NCBI GenBank assembly: GCA_902790625.1
Contig: CADASP010000017.1
Location: 62,001 to 126,000, forward strand
Direction of reading: 5' to 3'
Source of the DNA: an uncultured Prevotellaceae bacterium
GTDB lineage: Bacteria; Bacteroidota; Bacteroidia; Bacteroidales; Bacteroidaceae
Length of the DNA stretch: 64,000 nucleotides
Within the stretch, counting starts at the first letter, position 1. Each line of letters begins with the position of its first letter. Made by a program: the position numbers and the translations under genes. Under the pieces are notes generated by a model. The model had not been told where the DNA came from. It did no database searches and saw nothing but the letters and a program-made list of their open reading frames with translations. This document shows, one piece after another, positions 48,662-57,191 of this stretch.

Positions 48662-49524
48662 AGTGTTTCTATTCCTAAGAGGTTCAGCAACACGGCCTTG
48701 GCTCTCTGCTTGGCGGTGAGGCCATGGCTGAGGGGGTTGACATGGCGGGTGGACAGCGTGGCCCGGGTGCCCGACAGGCGGGCCACGTCGAGCTGTATGT
48801 TGAGCACGTGCATGTAGTAGCGGTCGTCGCACCAGTGGGGTAGCACCTGCATGTGGGCCTCGAGCAGCATGGCGAGGGCGGTGCCGTCGGCGGTGGCGGT
48901 GATGCCGTGGGCGTTGCTGCAATAGTGGTACATGCCCATGTGGTTGACCACGATGCGCTTCGTCTTTCGCAGCAGCAGCGGCAGCGTCCAGGCATCCTCG
49001 AAGACCTTCCCCTTGGGGAACTGCACGTCGGTGAACAGCTGGCGGCGGAACACCTTGTTGCAAGCGTAGGTGTGCTCGTAGGCATGCCCATGGAGCCAGT
49101 AGTCGCTCATGTCGGTGTAGGCCTGGGCTTCGAGGGCGATGGGCTGCTGGCGGGGTGTGCCGCTGTGGCGCATCAGGGGAAACTCCACCATGTCGGCATG
49201 CTCCATCAGTGGCATCTGGTGCTCGTAGGTGTCGGGGGCAATGTGGTCGTCGCTGTCGACGAAGGCCACGCAGTCGCCCTTGGCCACCAGCAGCCCCGCA
49301 TTGCGTGCGTCGCTCAGTCCGCCGTTAGGCTTGTGCACCACGCTGATACGCCCATCGCGCTGCGCCCAGGCGTCGCACAGCTGTGGACAACGGTCGGGCG
49401 AGCCATCGTCGACAAGGATGATGTCCAGATCGGCGAAGGTCTGGTCGACAACACTCTGAACGCAGCGGTCGAGGGTGCTTTCCACTCGGTAGACGGGGAT
49501 GATGACGCTCAGCTTCATGTGCAT
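48613..49524 (-). CDS. Glycosyltransferase family 2
   Basis: The 303-residue protein has GT2 features: KLSVIIPVYRVESTLDRCVQSVVDQTFADLDIILVDDGSPD, HKPNGGLSDARNAGLLVAKGDCVAFVDSDDHI, and CNKVFRRQLFTDVQFPKGKVFEDAWTLPLLL (the ED-type base region). The C-terminus runs into the next gene by 49 bp. Starts at 49524 or 49518 are both possible. It lies directly after the flippase gene. The product's sugar and acceptor are unknown; the cluster suggests surface polysaccharide. Confidence 0.92.
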   Translation of the reverse strand: MHMKLSVIIPVYRVESTLDRCVQSVVDQTFADLDIILVDDGSPDRCPQLCDAWAQRDGRISVVHKPNGGLSDARNAGLLVAKGDCVAFVDSDDHIAPDTYEHQMPLMEHADMVEFPLMRHSGTPRQQPIALEAQAYTDMSDYWLHGHAYEHTYACNKVFRRQLFTDVQFPKGKVFEDAWTLPLLLRKTKRIVVNHMGMYHYCSNAHGITATADGTALAMLLEAHMQVLPHWCDDRYYMHVLNIQLDVARLSGTRATLSTRHVNPLSHGLTAKQRAKAVLLNLLGIETLCNINRRTTPTSAIRS

Positions 49525-49525
49525 G

Positions 49526-51031
49526 CTATTCTTTCTTCTTCAGTTTGCCCCTCAGCTTCTGCGCCACGCCCTTCAGGTAGAGTCTGCGGTCGAGCTGATG
49601 GAAACAATAGGCCAGTCCGATGGCCGTGGTGACCGACATGAGCAGATAGCGCCATAAGGGGGCGGTGATGAACGAGCAGACGAGGCAGAGGGCGGTGAGT
49701 CCCACGGTGGCGGCGATGATGCGCAGACTGCTGGCCGACAGGCGGAAGCCGTAGCGCCAGGAGATGAGCGACGTGGTGACGATGACATCGACCACGCTCA
49801 CGGCCAGCATGCCGTAGCCCAGTCCGTCGACGCCCCACAGCGTGTAGGCCACGGCGATGATGCAGAAGGTCTTGCCGCTGCTCCACAGCGTCTCCACCCA
49901 GAAGAGGTAGCGCGTGTCGCCCTTGGCATAGACGATGTAGTCCATGGGGAAGCACATCGCCTTGAGGATGCTGGCCATGGCCAGGAGGCGCACCATGCGG
50001 TCGATGACCAGAAACTCGCTGGTGAGCAGGATGCGGATGGCCAGCGGCGTGGCCAGGATGAGCAGCATGGCCACGGGGGCCACGATGAGCAGGATGATCT
50101 CGGTCTGCTGGTTGGCAAAGGCGAATGCCTCGCGCTGGTCGGTCTTGATGAGGCTCGACAGATGGGGGAAATAGTCGGCGGCCATGGCCGAGAACACCAG
50201 GCCGAAGAGCTGCGTAGTGATGGTGTTGCCGGCTTGGTAGAACCCCACGTCGCCGAGCGACCCTTCGTGGTTGATGAAGATGGTGATGCCGTAGGAGGTG
50301 AGGGTACCCACGATGGAACCCACCGTCATCACGGCGCCAAACTTGATGATGTCGTGGCCCTGCGTCCACAGCGTGTGCAGCCCTATGCGCTGCTTGGGGG
50401 CATGTGGCGTGATGCGGTGCGAGATGATGCGAACCACAGTGAAGTAGACCACGCTGAGCACAATCATCGCCGGCACGATGCCCTGCATGCCCCAGAAGAA
50501 GTAGATGGGCACGCTCAGCAGTAGTCCGCACAGCGGGGGCACGGTGCTGCAGAAGGCCAGCAGCTTGTAGCGGCGCATGCCTTGCAGGATGGCCAGCTCG
50601 CCAGTGCCCATCACGTTGAGGAACACGGCCACCGACAGCAGCATGAAGTAGGGGGTGTAGCCCGGCTCATCGAACGAGATGTGGGCCATGAGGGGCGAGA
50701 GGGCCACGGTGAGCACCAGGCCGAAGACCGAGGCGAAGAGCACCAGCCGCCTCACCATCCTGATGGTGAACGCCAGCACTTCGGCGTTGCCGCCAGCATT
50801 GGCTTGCGCGATGGTGGGCACCGAGGCCACGTTGAGCCCCAGCATCGACAGCTGCTGCAGCGTGTTGGAGGCGTTGTTGAAGATGGAGGCCATGCCAATG
50901 CCCTTCGAGTGTAGGATGTAGGCCACCAGCTTGCCCCGCACTATGTTCACCAGCATGTTGAACAGCTGGGCACCACCGAAGACGGCGGTGCTCGACACGA
51001 TGCGGCGGTAGGTGCTGTTTTTACTCTTCAC
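49526..51031 (-). CDS. Polysaccharide flippase (Wzx/MATE-like, MurJ-superfamily)
   Basis: The 501-residue protein has about 14 membrane helices with the O-antigen flippase pattern: VSSTAVFGGAQLFNMLVNIVRGKLVAY, SMLGLNVASVPTIAQANAGG, AFANQQTEIILLIVAPVAMLLIL, and a basic end (QKLRGKLKKKE). It should move lipid-linked glycans across the inner membrane for the neighbouring transferases. The start codon is GTG at 51031, formed by an AAAAGTGAAGAGTAAA unit of the tandem array, unlike a typical ribosome start. It follows the repeat block after the fused transferase gene. Confidence 0.88.
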   Translation of the reverse strand: MKSKNSTYRRIVSSTAVFGGAQLFNMLVNIVRGKLVAYILHSKGIGMASIFNNASNTLQQLSMLGLNVASVPTIAQANAGGNAEVLAFTIRMVRRLVLFASVFGLVLTVALSPLMAHISFDEPGYTPYFMLLSVAVFLNVMGTGELAILQGMRRYKLLAFCSTVPPLCGLLLSVPIYFFWGMQGIVPAMIVLSVVYFTVVRIISHRITPHAPKQRIGLHTLWTQGHDIIKFGAVMTVGSIVGTLTSYGITIFINHEGSLGDVGFYQAGNTITTQLFGLVFSAMAADYFPHLSSLIKTDQREAFAFANQQTEIILLIVAPVAMLLILATPLAIRILLTSEFLVIDRMVRLLAMASILKAMCFPMDYIVYAKGDTRYLFWVETLWSSGKTFCIIAVAYTLWGVDGLGYGMLAVSVVDVIVTTSLISWRYGFRLSASSLRIIAATVGLTALCLVCSFITAPLWRYLLMSVTTAIGLAYCFHQLDRRLYLKGVAQKLRGKLKKKE

Positions 51032-51350
51032 TTTTCACTTAAAAAGATTCTTCACTCTTCACTTAAAAAAGATGCTCGGTTTTACTTGTTTTTCTCTGTT
51101 TTACAAAGTCAACACTCTATTAGTTTTTTCAATTTAGGAAAACAGGTGAAAACCAATAATACAGATAAAAACCTTTTCATTTGCGCTTGATTTTGTTTTT
51201 TTCTCGGTTTTACTTGTTTTTCCCTGTTTTACTAAGTCAACAGACTTCATTAGTGGTGAGATGTGAGTGGTGGGAGGATACCTCTTCCGTTTCATTTTTC
51301 ATCATTATCATCTGGGCGTGCAAGCTATTCTCTCACCTCTCACTTCTCAC
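51025..51350. repeat. Spacer of tandem arrays before the flippase gene
   Basis: CTTCACTTTTCACTTAAAAAGA units run from 51030 to 51070. TTTTACTTGTTTTTCTCTGTTTTAC appears twice (about 51078-51103 and 51210-51235), each followed by AAGTCAAC; similar words occur at 340-372 and 690-725. Facing arms GGTGAGATGTGAGTGGTGGG (about 51256-51275) and CTCTCACCTCTCACTTCTC (about 51331-51349) form another inverted array. No gene is seen. Confidence 0.75.
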
Positions 51351-53411
51351 TTAAAAAAGACTTTTCACTTTAAACTTGATGGTGTGGAATGGCCGTCGCC
51401 CTGCGCGAGCCGCAGCATAGGGGAATCCGCTCTGGTGCATGGCGGGGCCACGGAGCAGGTACACCTCTTGTGCCTGGGCGATGACGTAGAAGTCGAGCAG
51501 CGTCTTCTCGTAGTATTCGTAGCTATGGGCACCGTCGTTGCCGATGTGCGAGATGTGGCCGGGGATGACCACGGCACCGTGCTCCTTCTGTGCCCGGGCG
51601 AGGAAGGTGGTGCTGTCAGAGCAGGCCACGATGCGGCAGCCGGGGTGCGCCGTGCGCAGTGTGGCCATCTGCTCCATGCAGGCAACCAGCAGCGCCTCGC
51701 GGTCGGTGCTGCTGAGCGGTTCGCCATACACCTCCTCGTTGAAGTCGTCGAGCAGATGGCAGAAGCGGGCCGACACGGTGATGTACTCGTCGCCCGTCAG
51801 CAGCCTCAACTCGTCCAAGTGCTGTTGCAGCCGTGGGGTGGGGCGGAACAGCTGCTCGAAGACCGCAGCATAATCGTGGTCGTAGCAGCAGCCCGCATTG
51901 GTATATACGTGCAGCTGATGCTCAGGATGCTTCCTCATCCTTCGGCGCAGCAGCCACTCCTGCCAGCGGTGCTCCCAGCGGGTGTCGGCTTGCGAGTCGA
52001 TGATGAGGCGCTGTGTGCGGCCGGGGTCGAAGCATACGTCCTCGTCGCTGATGCGCCAGTCGTAGCTGGCAGGTTGCAGATAGTCGGTCAGGCGGAAGGG
52101 ATGCGTGAAGTACAGCTTGAACTGCCGTCCCGTCTGCTGGCAAGCCATAAACACGCTCACCGCCCCACGCAGCCGGTCGGCCAGGCCCCCGCTGCTGGCA
52201 TTGCCGCAGAACATGCTGATACAAGCTCCTGAAGCCCCTCCTACGGCCCCCGAGGGGGCTTCTATAGTTTTGCTTTCAGACTGCGGGTCTATCGTGCCCG
52301 CCTCGGGGGGCGAAAGGGGGGCCTCTATCTCCTTTTCTATCTCCTTCTCCATCCTGGGCCTCACCACCATCCATCGGTACATGCTGGGCCACAGGCGCTG
52401 CGCCGTCTTCTTCAGCAGCAGCGAGGGCGAATACTTCAGGGCGAAGAGCACGAACAGCAGCCGATAGCTCTTCATGCCCAAAAAGCGGCGTCGCTCTTGG
52501 GCGGTGAGCAGCTGTGGCTCTATGTGGTTGAAAGCTTGTCGCAGGTTCTGCAGAATCTCGTCTTCGCCGGTGGCCAACTGGCGGTGGTGCTGCATGAAGA
52601 AAGCCATCTGCCATCGCCAACTGTGAAACAGCTTAGTGTTAGCCAAGCGGTATTCCTTGCTGTCGCGTCCGAAAGCGTCGGCCACGACATCCTTCAGTTG
52701 GCAACTGGTGCGCAGCAGGTGGAACTTGCGGGGCGACACCTTGCCCGTCATCGATTCGGCGTAGTTTAAGTAGTAGTAGCGGGCAGTGGAAAAAGCCACT
52801 CTGCTGGCGTGGATGAGGAAGATGCGCTCGTCGACCTCGTCGCTGTAGACAAACACGGGTTCCTTCCTTTCGGGCCAGCTGCTGTTGCGCCATGCGCTGC
52901 GGCGATAGAGACCGCCGTTGCAGCCAATGCTCCAGCTGGGCATGGTGTGCTTCACCAGCTGTCGCCCTTCGTATACTTGCTGGGCGTCTACCGTCTCGTC
53001 GGGCAATGTCAGCGTAGTGCGCCCCGTGGGTTCGTCGATGAAGAGCATCTGTGGATACACGATGTCGGCATTGGTCACTTGTTGCCGCTTCAGCATGGTG
53101 TCTAAGTAGTCGTCGCTCAGCTGGTCGTCAACGTCGAAGGCCACCACGAACTCTCCCTTTGCCATGAACACGGCACGGTCGCGCGGCAGCTTGCACGAGC
53201 CACTGCCTGGCTGCGAGCACCACCTGACGCGCCCGTCGGCGCTGGCCAGCTCGCCCAGGATGGCGGCCGTGGCGTCGGTGGAGCCGTCGTCGACCACCAC
53301 CCACTCCCAAGCCACCCACGTCTGCCGCACCAGGCAGTCGTAGGCCGCTCGCAGGAAACGCTCGCCGTTGTAGACGGGCGTCACCACCGAGATGAGGGGC
53401 TGTGTTTGCAT
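51351..53411 (-). CDS. Two-domain glycosyltransferase: GT2 fused to a fucosyltransferase-like domain through a repeat
   Basis: Residues 1 to about 340 form a GT2 domain: LISVVTPVYNGERFLRAAYDCLVRQ, WVVVDDGSTDATAAILG, FVVAFDVDDQLSDDYLDT. Residues 364-394 are the 31-codon palindromic element (APLSPPEAGTIDP...IEAPSGAVGGAS). After it a second domain begins: CGNASSGGLADRLRGAVSVFMACQQTGRQFKLYFTHPF, then ISARFCHLLDDFNEEVYG and GHISHIGNDGAHSYEYYEKTLLDFYVIAQAQEVYLLRG, resembling fucosyltransferase/O-fucosyltransferase-type folds (GGLADRLRG and a conserved DFY-like motif). The fusion may have arisen by insertion of the element between two genes. Start ATG 53411; a strong promoter overlaps it. The gene opens the polysaccharide operon. 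Confidence 0.82.
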   Translation of the reverse strand: MQTQPLISVVTPVYNGERFLRAAYDCLVRQTWVAWEWVVVDDGSTDATAAILGELASADGRVRWCSQPGSGSCKLPRDRAVFMAKGEFVVAFDVDDQLSDDYLDTMLKRQQVTNADIVYPQMLFIDEPTGRTTLTLPDETVDAQQVYEGRQLVKHTMPSWSIGCNGGLYRRSAWRNSSWPERKEPVFVYSDEVDERIFLIHASRVAFSTARYYYLNYAESMTGKVSPRKFHLLRTSCQLKDVVADAFGRDSKEYRLANTKLFHSWRWQMAFFMQHHRQLATGEDEILQNLRQAFNHIEPQLLTAQERRRFLGMKSYRLLFVLFALKYSPSLLLKKTAQRLWPSMYRWMVVRPRMEKEIEKEIEAPLSPPEAGTIDPQSESKTIEAPSGAVGGASGACISMFCGNASSGGLADRLRGAVSVFMACQQTGRQFKLYFTHPFRLTDYLQPASYDWRISDEDVCFDPGRTQRLIIDSQADTRWEHRWQEWLLRRRMRKHPEHQLHVYTNAGCCYDHDYAAVFEQLFRPTPRLQQHLDELRLLTGDEYITVSARFCHLLDDFNEEVYGEPLSSTDREALLVACMEQMATLRTAHPGCRIVACSDSTTFLARAQKEHGAVVIPGHISHIGNDGAHSYEYYEKTLLDFYVIAQAQEVYLLRGPAMHQSGFPYAAARAGRRPFHTIKFKVKSLF
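52230..52322 (-). repeat. 93-bp in-frame palindromic element, copy between the two transferase domains
   Basis: 31 codons APLSPPEAGTIDP, then QSESKTIEAPSGAVGGAS, in the common phase. The core has CTATAGTTTTGC (complement) and a TCTATCGTGCC variant. It joins the GT2 and fucosyltransferase-like domains with no stop codon. Confidence 0.92.
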
Positions 53412-53420
53412 ATTCCACTG

Positions 53421-53451
53421 CAAAAATACTGCTTTTCCACGACATGAGCAA
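53421..53451 (-). promoter_or_regulatory. Promoter of the surface-polysaccharide operon
   Basis: TTG (complement of 53449-53451), 20 nt, TATTTTTG (complement of 53421-53428), a full -33/-7 pair. The -7 box ends only 9 nt before the chosen ATG, so the leader is very short or absent. Confidence 0.75.
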
Positions 53452-53553
53452 GAAAATGGGGGAAAATCAACAAATCAGTAACGATTAAAGGTCAAGTCCG
53501 TGCCTTGCGAGCGACAGGGGGCTGGCGGAGCGGGAAAAACGCCATGCTCTTTG

Positions 53554-53643
53554 GGTTGGCAGCGCACGCCGCCATGATTGGCAGCGGCCGCTGCCAATCA
53601 TGGCGGCGGTCGGGGACAATGATGGCAGCGGCCGCTGCCAACC
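53554..53643. repeat. GGCAGCGGCCGCTGCC palindromic spacer repeat
   Basis: GGTTGGCAGCGCACGCCGCC, ATGATTGGCAGCGGCCGCTG and the inverted counterpart to GCTGCCAACC. Shares its words with 19627-19715 and 36154-36242. No coding role. Confidence 0.85.
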
Positions 53644-53793
53644 TGTTTTTGGCTATGGCCTATTCATGGGGTGCATGGTGGGGGTGGCGGGGCGGCCCAG
53701 CGCTGCTCTCGCCATCGGTAATCCTGTTAGTGGTTTCGCTGCCGTGGGCGACGTGGTCATCGGGGTGTTGCAGCGGGGATGCGAAAAAATAAA

Positions 53794-53830
53794 AGGAGGC
53801 GAGCACCTGCTGATGGGGTGTTCGCCTCCT
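53794..53830 (-). terminator. Terminator of the MFS-transporter gene
   Basis: Stem AGGAGGCGAGCACC with GGTGTTCGCCTCCT (one G-T pair), followed on the minus strand by TTTTATTTTTTCG. It lies 34 nt beyond the stop. Confidence 0.92.
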
Positions 53831-53863
53831 GCCTGGCGGGTATGTTTCCCTGTGTGTGGGGGT

Positions 53864-55483
53864 TTATTTGATGTTGGGTTCCTCCAGCCCGATGCCCTTC
53901 TTGCGGTCGACCACCTTCAGCACGAGTCCGAGGATGAGTGCTGCCACGCCGAGTGCTGCGAGCATCACCAGCGGCCAGGTGTAGTCCTTCTGCGTGGGGT
54001 CGGTGACGCCCTCGTTGGTGGCATCGAGCACCTTGCCGATGAGGAGGGGGAAGAGCCACAGACCGATGTTCTGAATCCAGAAGATGAGGGCGTAGGCGGA
54101 GCCTATGACCTTCGGCTCCACCAGCTTGGGCACCGACGGCCACAGCGATGCTGGCACCAGCGAGAACGAGGCACCCAGCACGAGGATGGTGAGATAGGCC
54201 ACGACGATGCCGCCCACCTGGCTGCTGCTGAAGGCCGGCAGGATGAAGGCGAAGGTGAGGTGGCATCCGATGAGCAGCAGGCTGCCGAGCACGAGCATCG
54301 AGGCGGCCTTGCCCTTGTGGTCGACGTAGGAGCCGAGGATGGGGGTGATGAGCACGGCCAGCAGGGGGAAGACGGCGAAGATGGTCTCGGCCGACTGGCG
54401 CATGTAGCCCATGAAGCAGTAGGTGACGAGTGCCAGCACCGAAAGGCCCAGCAAACCGTATTTCACTTCTTTCTTCTTCTGGAAATTGCTGGCGAAGCCG
54501 GCGGCGGCCACCACGAGCATGATGAGATACTGGACGATGGTGACGCTGTCGGAAGCCCAGAACGAATTCTCGTCGGGTGGCGTGAGGGTGAGGTTGCACT
54601 GCAGCATGTTGACGGCATACTTCTGGAAGGGGAAGATGGCCGAGTAGTAGAGCACGCAGAGCAGGGCCACGAGCCAGAAGCCGCTCGAGGTGAGTATCTG
54701 CCCCAGGTCTTTGATGCGGAAGGGGTCGTCTTTCTCCTCGGCCTCGCCCGTCTGCGCGTCGAGCTTCTTGTCCATGAAGAAATAGACGATGAACATGATG
54801 AGGGCGATGCAGAGGAGCACCACGCCGAAGGCGACGGAGCGGCTGACGCTGATGTCGCCGCCGAGCTTGCAGAAGAAGGGCGAGAAGATCATGCAGGTGG
54901 CCACGCCAAGACGGGCCAGTGCCATCTCGCTGCCCATGGCCAGCGCCATCTCGCGGCCCTTGAACCACTTGACGATGCCTCGCGAGACGGTGATGCCGGC
55001 CATCTCGCAGCCGCAGCCGAAGATCATGAAGCCGCATGCCGCCAGCTTGGCCGACGCGGGCATGCCCTCGTAGAAGGGGCTGACACCCAGCTCGTCGAAA
55101 CCGGGGATGTAGTTCAGGTTGTTGGTGAACCAGGTCTCAAGTCCGCTGCCGATGAAGCTGTCGGTCATGGCGTACCACTTGATGACGGCTCCAACGAGCA
55201 TCACCGCTCCTGAGAGGATGGCGGTGAAGCGCACGCCCATCTTGTCGAGGATGATGCCGGCGAAGATGAGGAAGAAGACGAACACATTGAGGAACACCTC
55301 GGAGCCTTGCATCGTGCCGAAGGCCGAGCCGTCCCATCCACGGGTGTCTTGCACCTCCTTGAAGATGGGCGAGAGGATGTCCATGAAGATGTAGCTGCAA
55401 AACATGGCCAGGGCCAGCAGCAGCAGGGCTGTCCACCGCATGGCGGCGGAGTCGCGTAGAGTCTTTTGAATAGTTTGTGACAT
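53864..55483 (-). CDS. Major facilitator superfamily transporter
   Basis: The 539-residue protein has 12 membrane helices with a large central cytoplasmic loop (DKKLDAQTGEAEEKDDPFRIKDLG). The MFS-type loop after helix 2 is GIILDKMGVRF, and after helix 8 GSYVDHKGKAASMLVL. Features such as SRGIVKWFKGREMALAMGSEMALARLG suggest the OFA/NNP-like group; the substrate is not clear. I chose ATG 55483 (MSQTIQKTLRDSAAMRW); the open frame upstream to 55594 only reads through array units (GTGAGTGGTGAG). It has a strong terminator downstream. Confidence 0.9.
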   Translation of the reverse strand: MSQTIQKTLRDSAAMRWTALLLLALAMFCSYIFMDILSPIFKEVQDTRGWDGSAFGTMQGSEVFLNVFVFFLIFAGIILDKMGVRFTAILSGAVMLVGAVIKWYAMTDSFIGSGLETWFTNNLNYIPGFDELGVSPFYEGMPASAKLAACGFMIFGCGCEMAGITVSRGIVKWFKGREMALAMGSEMALARLGVATCMIFSPFFCKLGGDISVSRSVAFGVVLLCIALIMFIVYFFMDKKLDAQTGEAEEKDDPFRIKDLGQILTSSGFWLVALLCVLYYSAIFPFQKYAVNMLQCNLTLTPPDENSFWASDSVTIVQYLIMLVVAAAGFASNFQKKKEVKYGLLGLSVLALVTYCFMGYMRQSAETIFAVFPLLAVLITPILGSYVDHKGKAASMLVLGSLLLIGCHLTFAFILPAFSSSQVGGIVVAYLTILVLGASFSLVPASLWPSVPKLVEPKVIGSAYALIFWIQNIGLWLFPLLIGKVLDATNEGVTDPTQKDYTWPLVMLAALGVAALILGLVLKVVDRKKGIGLEEPNIK

Positions 55484-55514
55484 TATTGGTTTGAGATTTG
55501 AGAATAGTTTAGGG

Positions 55515-55600
55515 GTGGATGGTAAGGGGTGAGTGGTGAGAGGTGAGTGGAGGATAGAAATGCGGTGGCAAATTTTGCACTCTTCACTCTTCACTTTTTA
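55515..55600. repeat. Inverted GTGAGTGG / CACTCTTCACTC array between rpiB and the MFS gene
   Basis: Left arm GGGGTGAGTGGTGAGAGGTG, core GGATAGAAATGCGGTGGCAAA, right arm GCACTCTTCACTCTTCAC. It reaches up to the rpiB stop and fills most of the spacer. Confidence 0.8.
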
Positions 55601-56035
55601 TACGGGAATCTTGTCGATGCGGCGCTGGTGGCGTCCTCCCTCGAAGTCGGTGGCGAAGAACTCGTCCATGATTTTGCGGGCCATGTCCTCGCTGATGAAG
55701 CGGCCGGGCATCACCAGCACGTTGGCATTGTTGTGTTGGCGGATGAGGTGGGCAATCTCGGGAATCCAGCACAAGCCAGCACGTATGCTTTGGTGCTTGT
55801 TCAGCGTCATGTTGATGCCCTCGCCGCTGCCGCAAATGGCAATTCCGGGATAAACCTCGTTCTGCTCAATTCCCCGGGCAAGGGCATGCCCGAAATCGCT
55901 GTAGTCGCAGCTCTCCTCGGTGTATGTGCCATAGTCTTTGTAGGCGTAGCCCTTCTCGTCGAGATACTTTTTAACGAACTGCTTCAGTGCGTAGCCAGCA
56001 TGGTCGCTGGCCAGTCCAATCGTCTTTGTTTCCAT
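55598..56035 (-). CDS. rpiB: Ribose-5-phosphate isomerase B
   Basis: The 145-residue RpiB/LacAB-type enzyme interconverts ribose 5-phosphate and ribulose 5-phosphate. It has TIGLASDHAGYALKQFVKKYL, CDYSDFGHALARGIEQ, YPGIAICGSGEGINMTLNKHQSIRAGL (catalytic Cys and GSG phosphate loop) and HNNANVLVMPGRFIS. A TAnnTTTG box is 36 nt upstream. The following array may terminate it. Confidence 0.95.
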   Translation of the reverse strand: METKTIGLASDHAGYALKQFVKKYLDEKGYAYKDYGTYTEESCDYSDFGHALARGIEQNEVYPGIAICGSGEGINMTLNKHQSIRAGLCWIPEIAHLIRQHNNANVLVMPGRFISEDMARKIMDEFFATDFEGGRHQRRIDKIPV

Positions 56036-56070
56036 GTTATTATTAGTAATGAATGATTAAATGAATGCTG

Positions 56071-56078
56071 CAAAGGTA
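56071..56078 (-). promoter_or_regulatory. rpiB promoter -7 element
   Basis: TACCTTTG on the minus strand, 36 nt before the rpiB ATG. No TTG partner at the expected spacing. Confidence 0.6.
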
Positions 56079-56150
56079 CGAAATGTTTGTGAATCCCGAA
56101 AATAATTGAGCGAAAAGTTACGCATTAAAAAAATAATGTGTAATTTTGCG

Positions 56151-56158
56151 GATGAAGA
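56151..56158 (+). promoter_or_regulatory. menB promoter -7 element
   Basis: TAATTTTG, 29 nt before the menB ATG. The spacer to the divergent rpiB box is about 70 nt. Confidence 0.6.
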
Positions 56159-56187
56159 ATGACATGTTTTAACAATCTAAATAAAGG

Positions 56188-57051
56188 ATGGAAGAAAGAA
56201 AACGAATCTGGAAGGAAATCAGAAAGTTTGAAGAGATTCTCTTCGAGGAGTACAACGGCATTGCCAAGATTACCATCAACAGGCCGCAATGCCGCAACGC
56301 TTTCACTCCTCTCACCACGAAGGAGCTGAGCGAGGCTTTCAGCATGTGCCGCGAAATGCAGCGCATCCGGGTGGTGCTGCTCACGGGGGCCATGTCGCCT
56401 GTGCCCGATGGCATGAAGGCGGAGGAGGTGAAGCATGCTTTCTGTAGTGGTGGCGACATGCACGTGAAGGGCCGCGGCGGATACATCGACGACGAGGGCG
56501 TGCCCCGCTTGAGCGTGCTCGACGTGCAGATGCAGATACGTCGATTGCCCAAGCCCGTCATCGCCATGGTGAACGGCTATGCCATCGGCGGAGGGCATGT
56601 GCTGCACCTGGTGTGCGACCTGACGATAGCGTCGGATAACGCCATCTTCGGACAGACGGGGCCGAAGGTGGGTTCGTTTGATGCCGGCTTTGGCAGCAGC
56701 TACTTGGCGCGCATCGTGGGGCAGAAGAAGGCTCGCGAGATTTGGTTCCTGTGCCGACAGTACAGTGCCGCTGAGGCCGAGCGCATGGGACTGGTGAACA
56801 AGGTGGTGCCCCTGGCGCAACTGGAAGACGAGTGCGTGAGCTGGGCCGAGACGATGATGGAGCGCTCGCCCATCGCCCTGCGAATGATTAAGGCGGGGCT
56901 CAACGCCGAGCTCGACGGACAGGCGGGCATACAGCAGCTGGCGGGCGATGCCACCATGCTCTATTACTTCCTCGACGAGGCACAAGAGGGCGGGAAGGCC
57001 TTCTTGGAGAAGCGCAAGCCCGACTTCGGACAATTCCCGCAGGTGCCGTGA
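56188..57051 (+). CDS. menB: 1,4-dihydroxy-2-naphthoyl-CoA synthase
   Basis: MenB is a crotonase-fold enzyme that closes the second ring in menaquinone synthesis. It has [47 protein letters not shown] (oxyanion-hole and MenB-specific loop), [30 protein letters not shown] and [34 protein letters not shown], where the Asp of FDAG is typical. The 287 residues match E. coli MenB (285). menC lies downstream but greA (opposite strand) intervenes. The gene ends next to a GAGTTAG array. Confidence 0.94.
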   Translation: MEERKRIWKEIRKFEEILFEEYNGIAKITINRPQCRNAFTPLTTKELSEAFSMCREMQRIRVVLLTGAMSPVPDGMKAEEVKHAFCSGGDMHVKGRGGYIDDEGVPRLSVLDVQMQIRRLPKPVIAMVNGYAIGGGHVLHLVCDLTIASDNAIFGQTGPKVGSFDAGFGSSYLARIVGQKKAREIWFLCRQYSAAEAERMGLVNKVVPLAQLEDECVSWAETMMERSPIALRMIKAGLNAELDGQAGIQQLAGDATMLYYFLDEAQEGGKAFLEKRKPDFGQFPQVP

Positions 57052-57190
57052 GAGTTAGGAGTTAGGAGTTAGGAGTTAGGAGTTAGGAGTTACCCTCACT
57101 CGAAACAACTCCTCACTCCTCACTCCTCACTCCTCACTCCTAACTCAAATAAACTCCTAACTCCTAACTCCTCACTCAAAAAGCTCCTAA
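57052..57190. repeat. Inverted GAGTTAGGAGTTAG / CTAACTCC array between menB and greA
   Basis: Left arm GAGTTAGGAGTTAGGAGTTA, core CCCTCACTCGAAACAACTCC, right arm TCCTAACTC units to the greA stop. Convergent gene ends on both sides suggest use as a bidirectional terminator. Confidence 0.88.
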
Positions 57191-57191
57191 C

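Noticed and set aside
53600..55213. 537-codon frame antisense to the MFS gene
   Set aside because: Asp/Glu/His-rich shadow of a membrane-protein gene.
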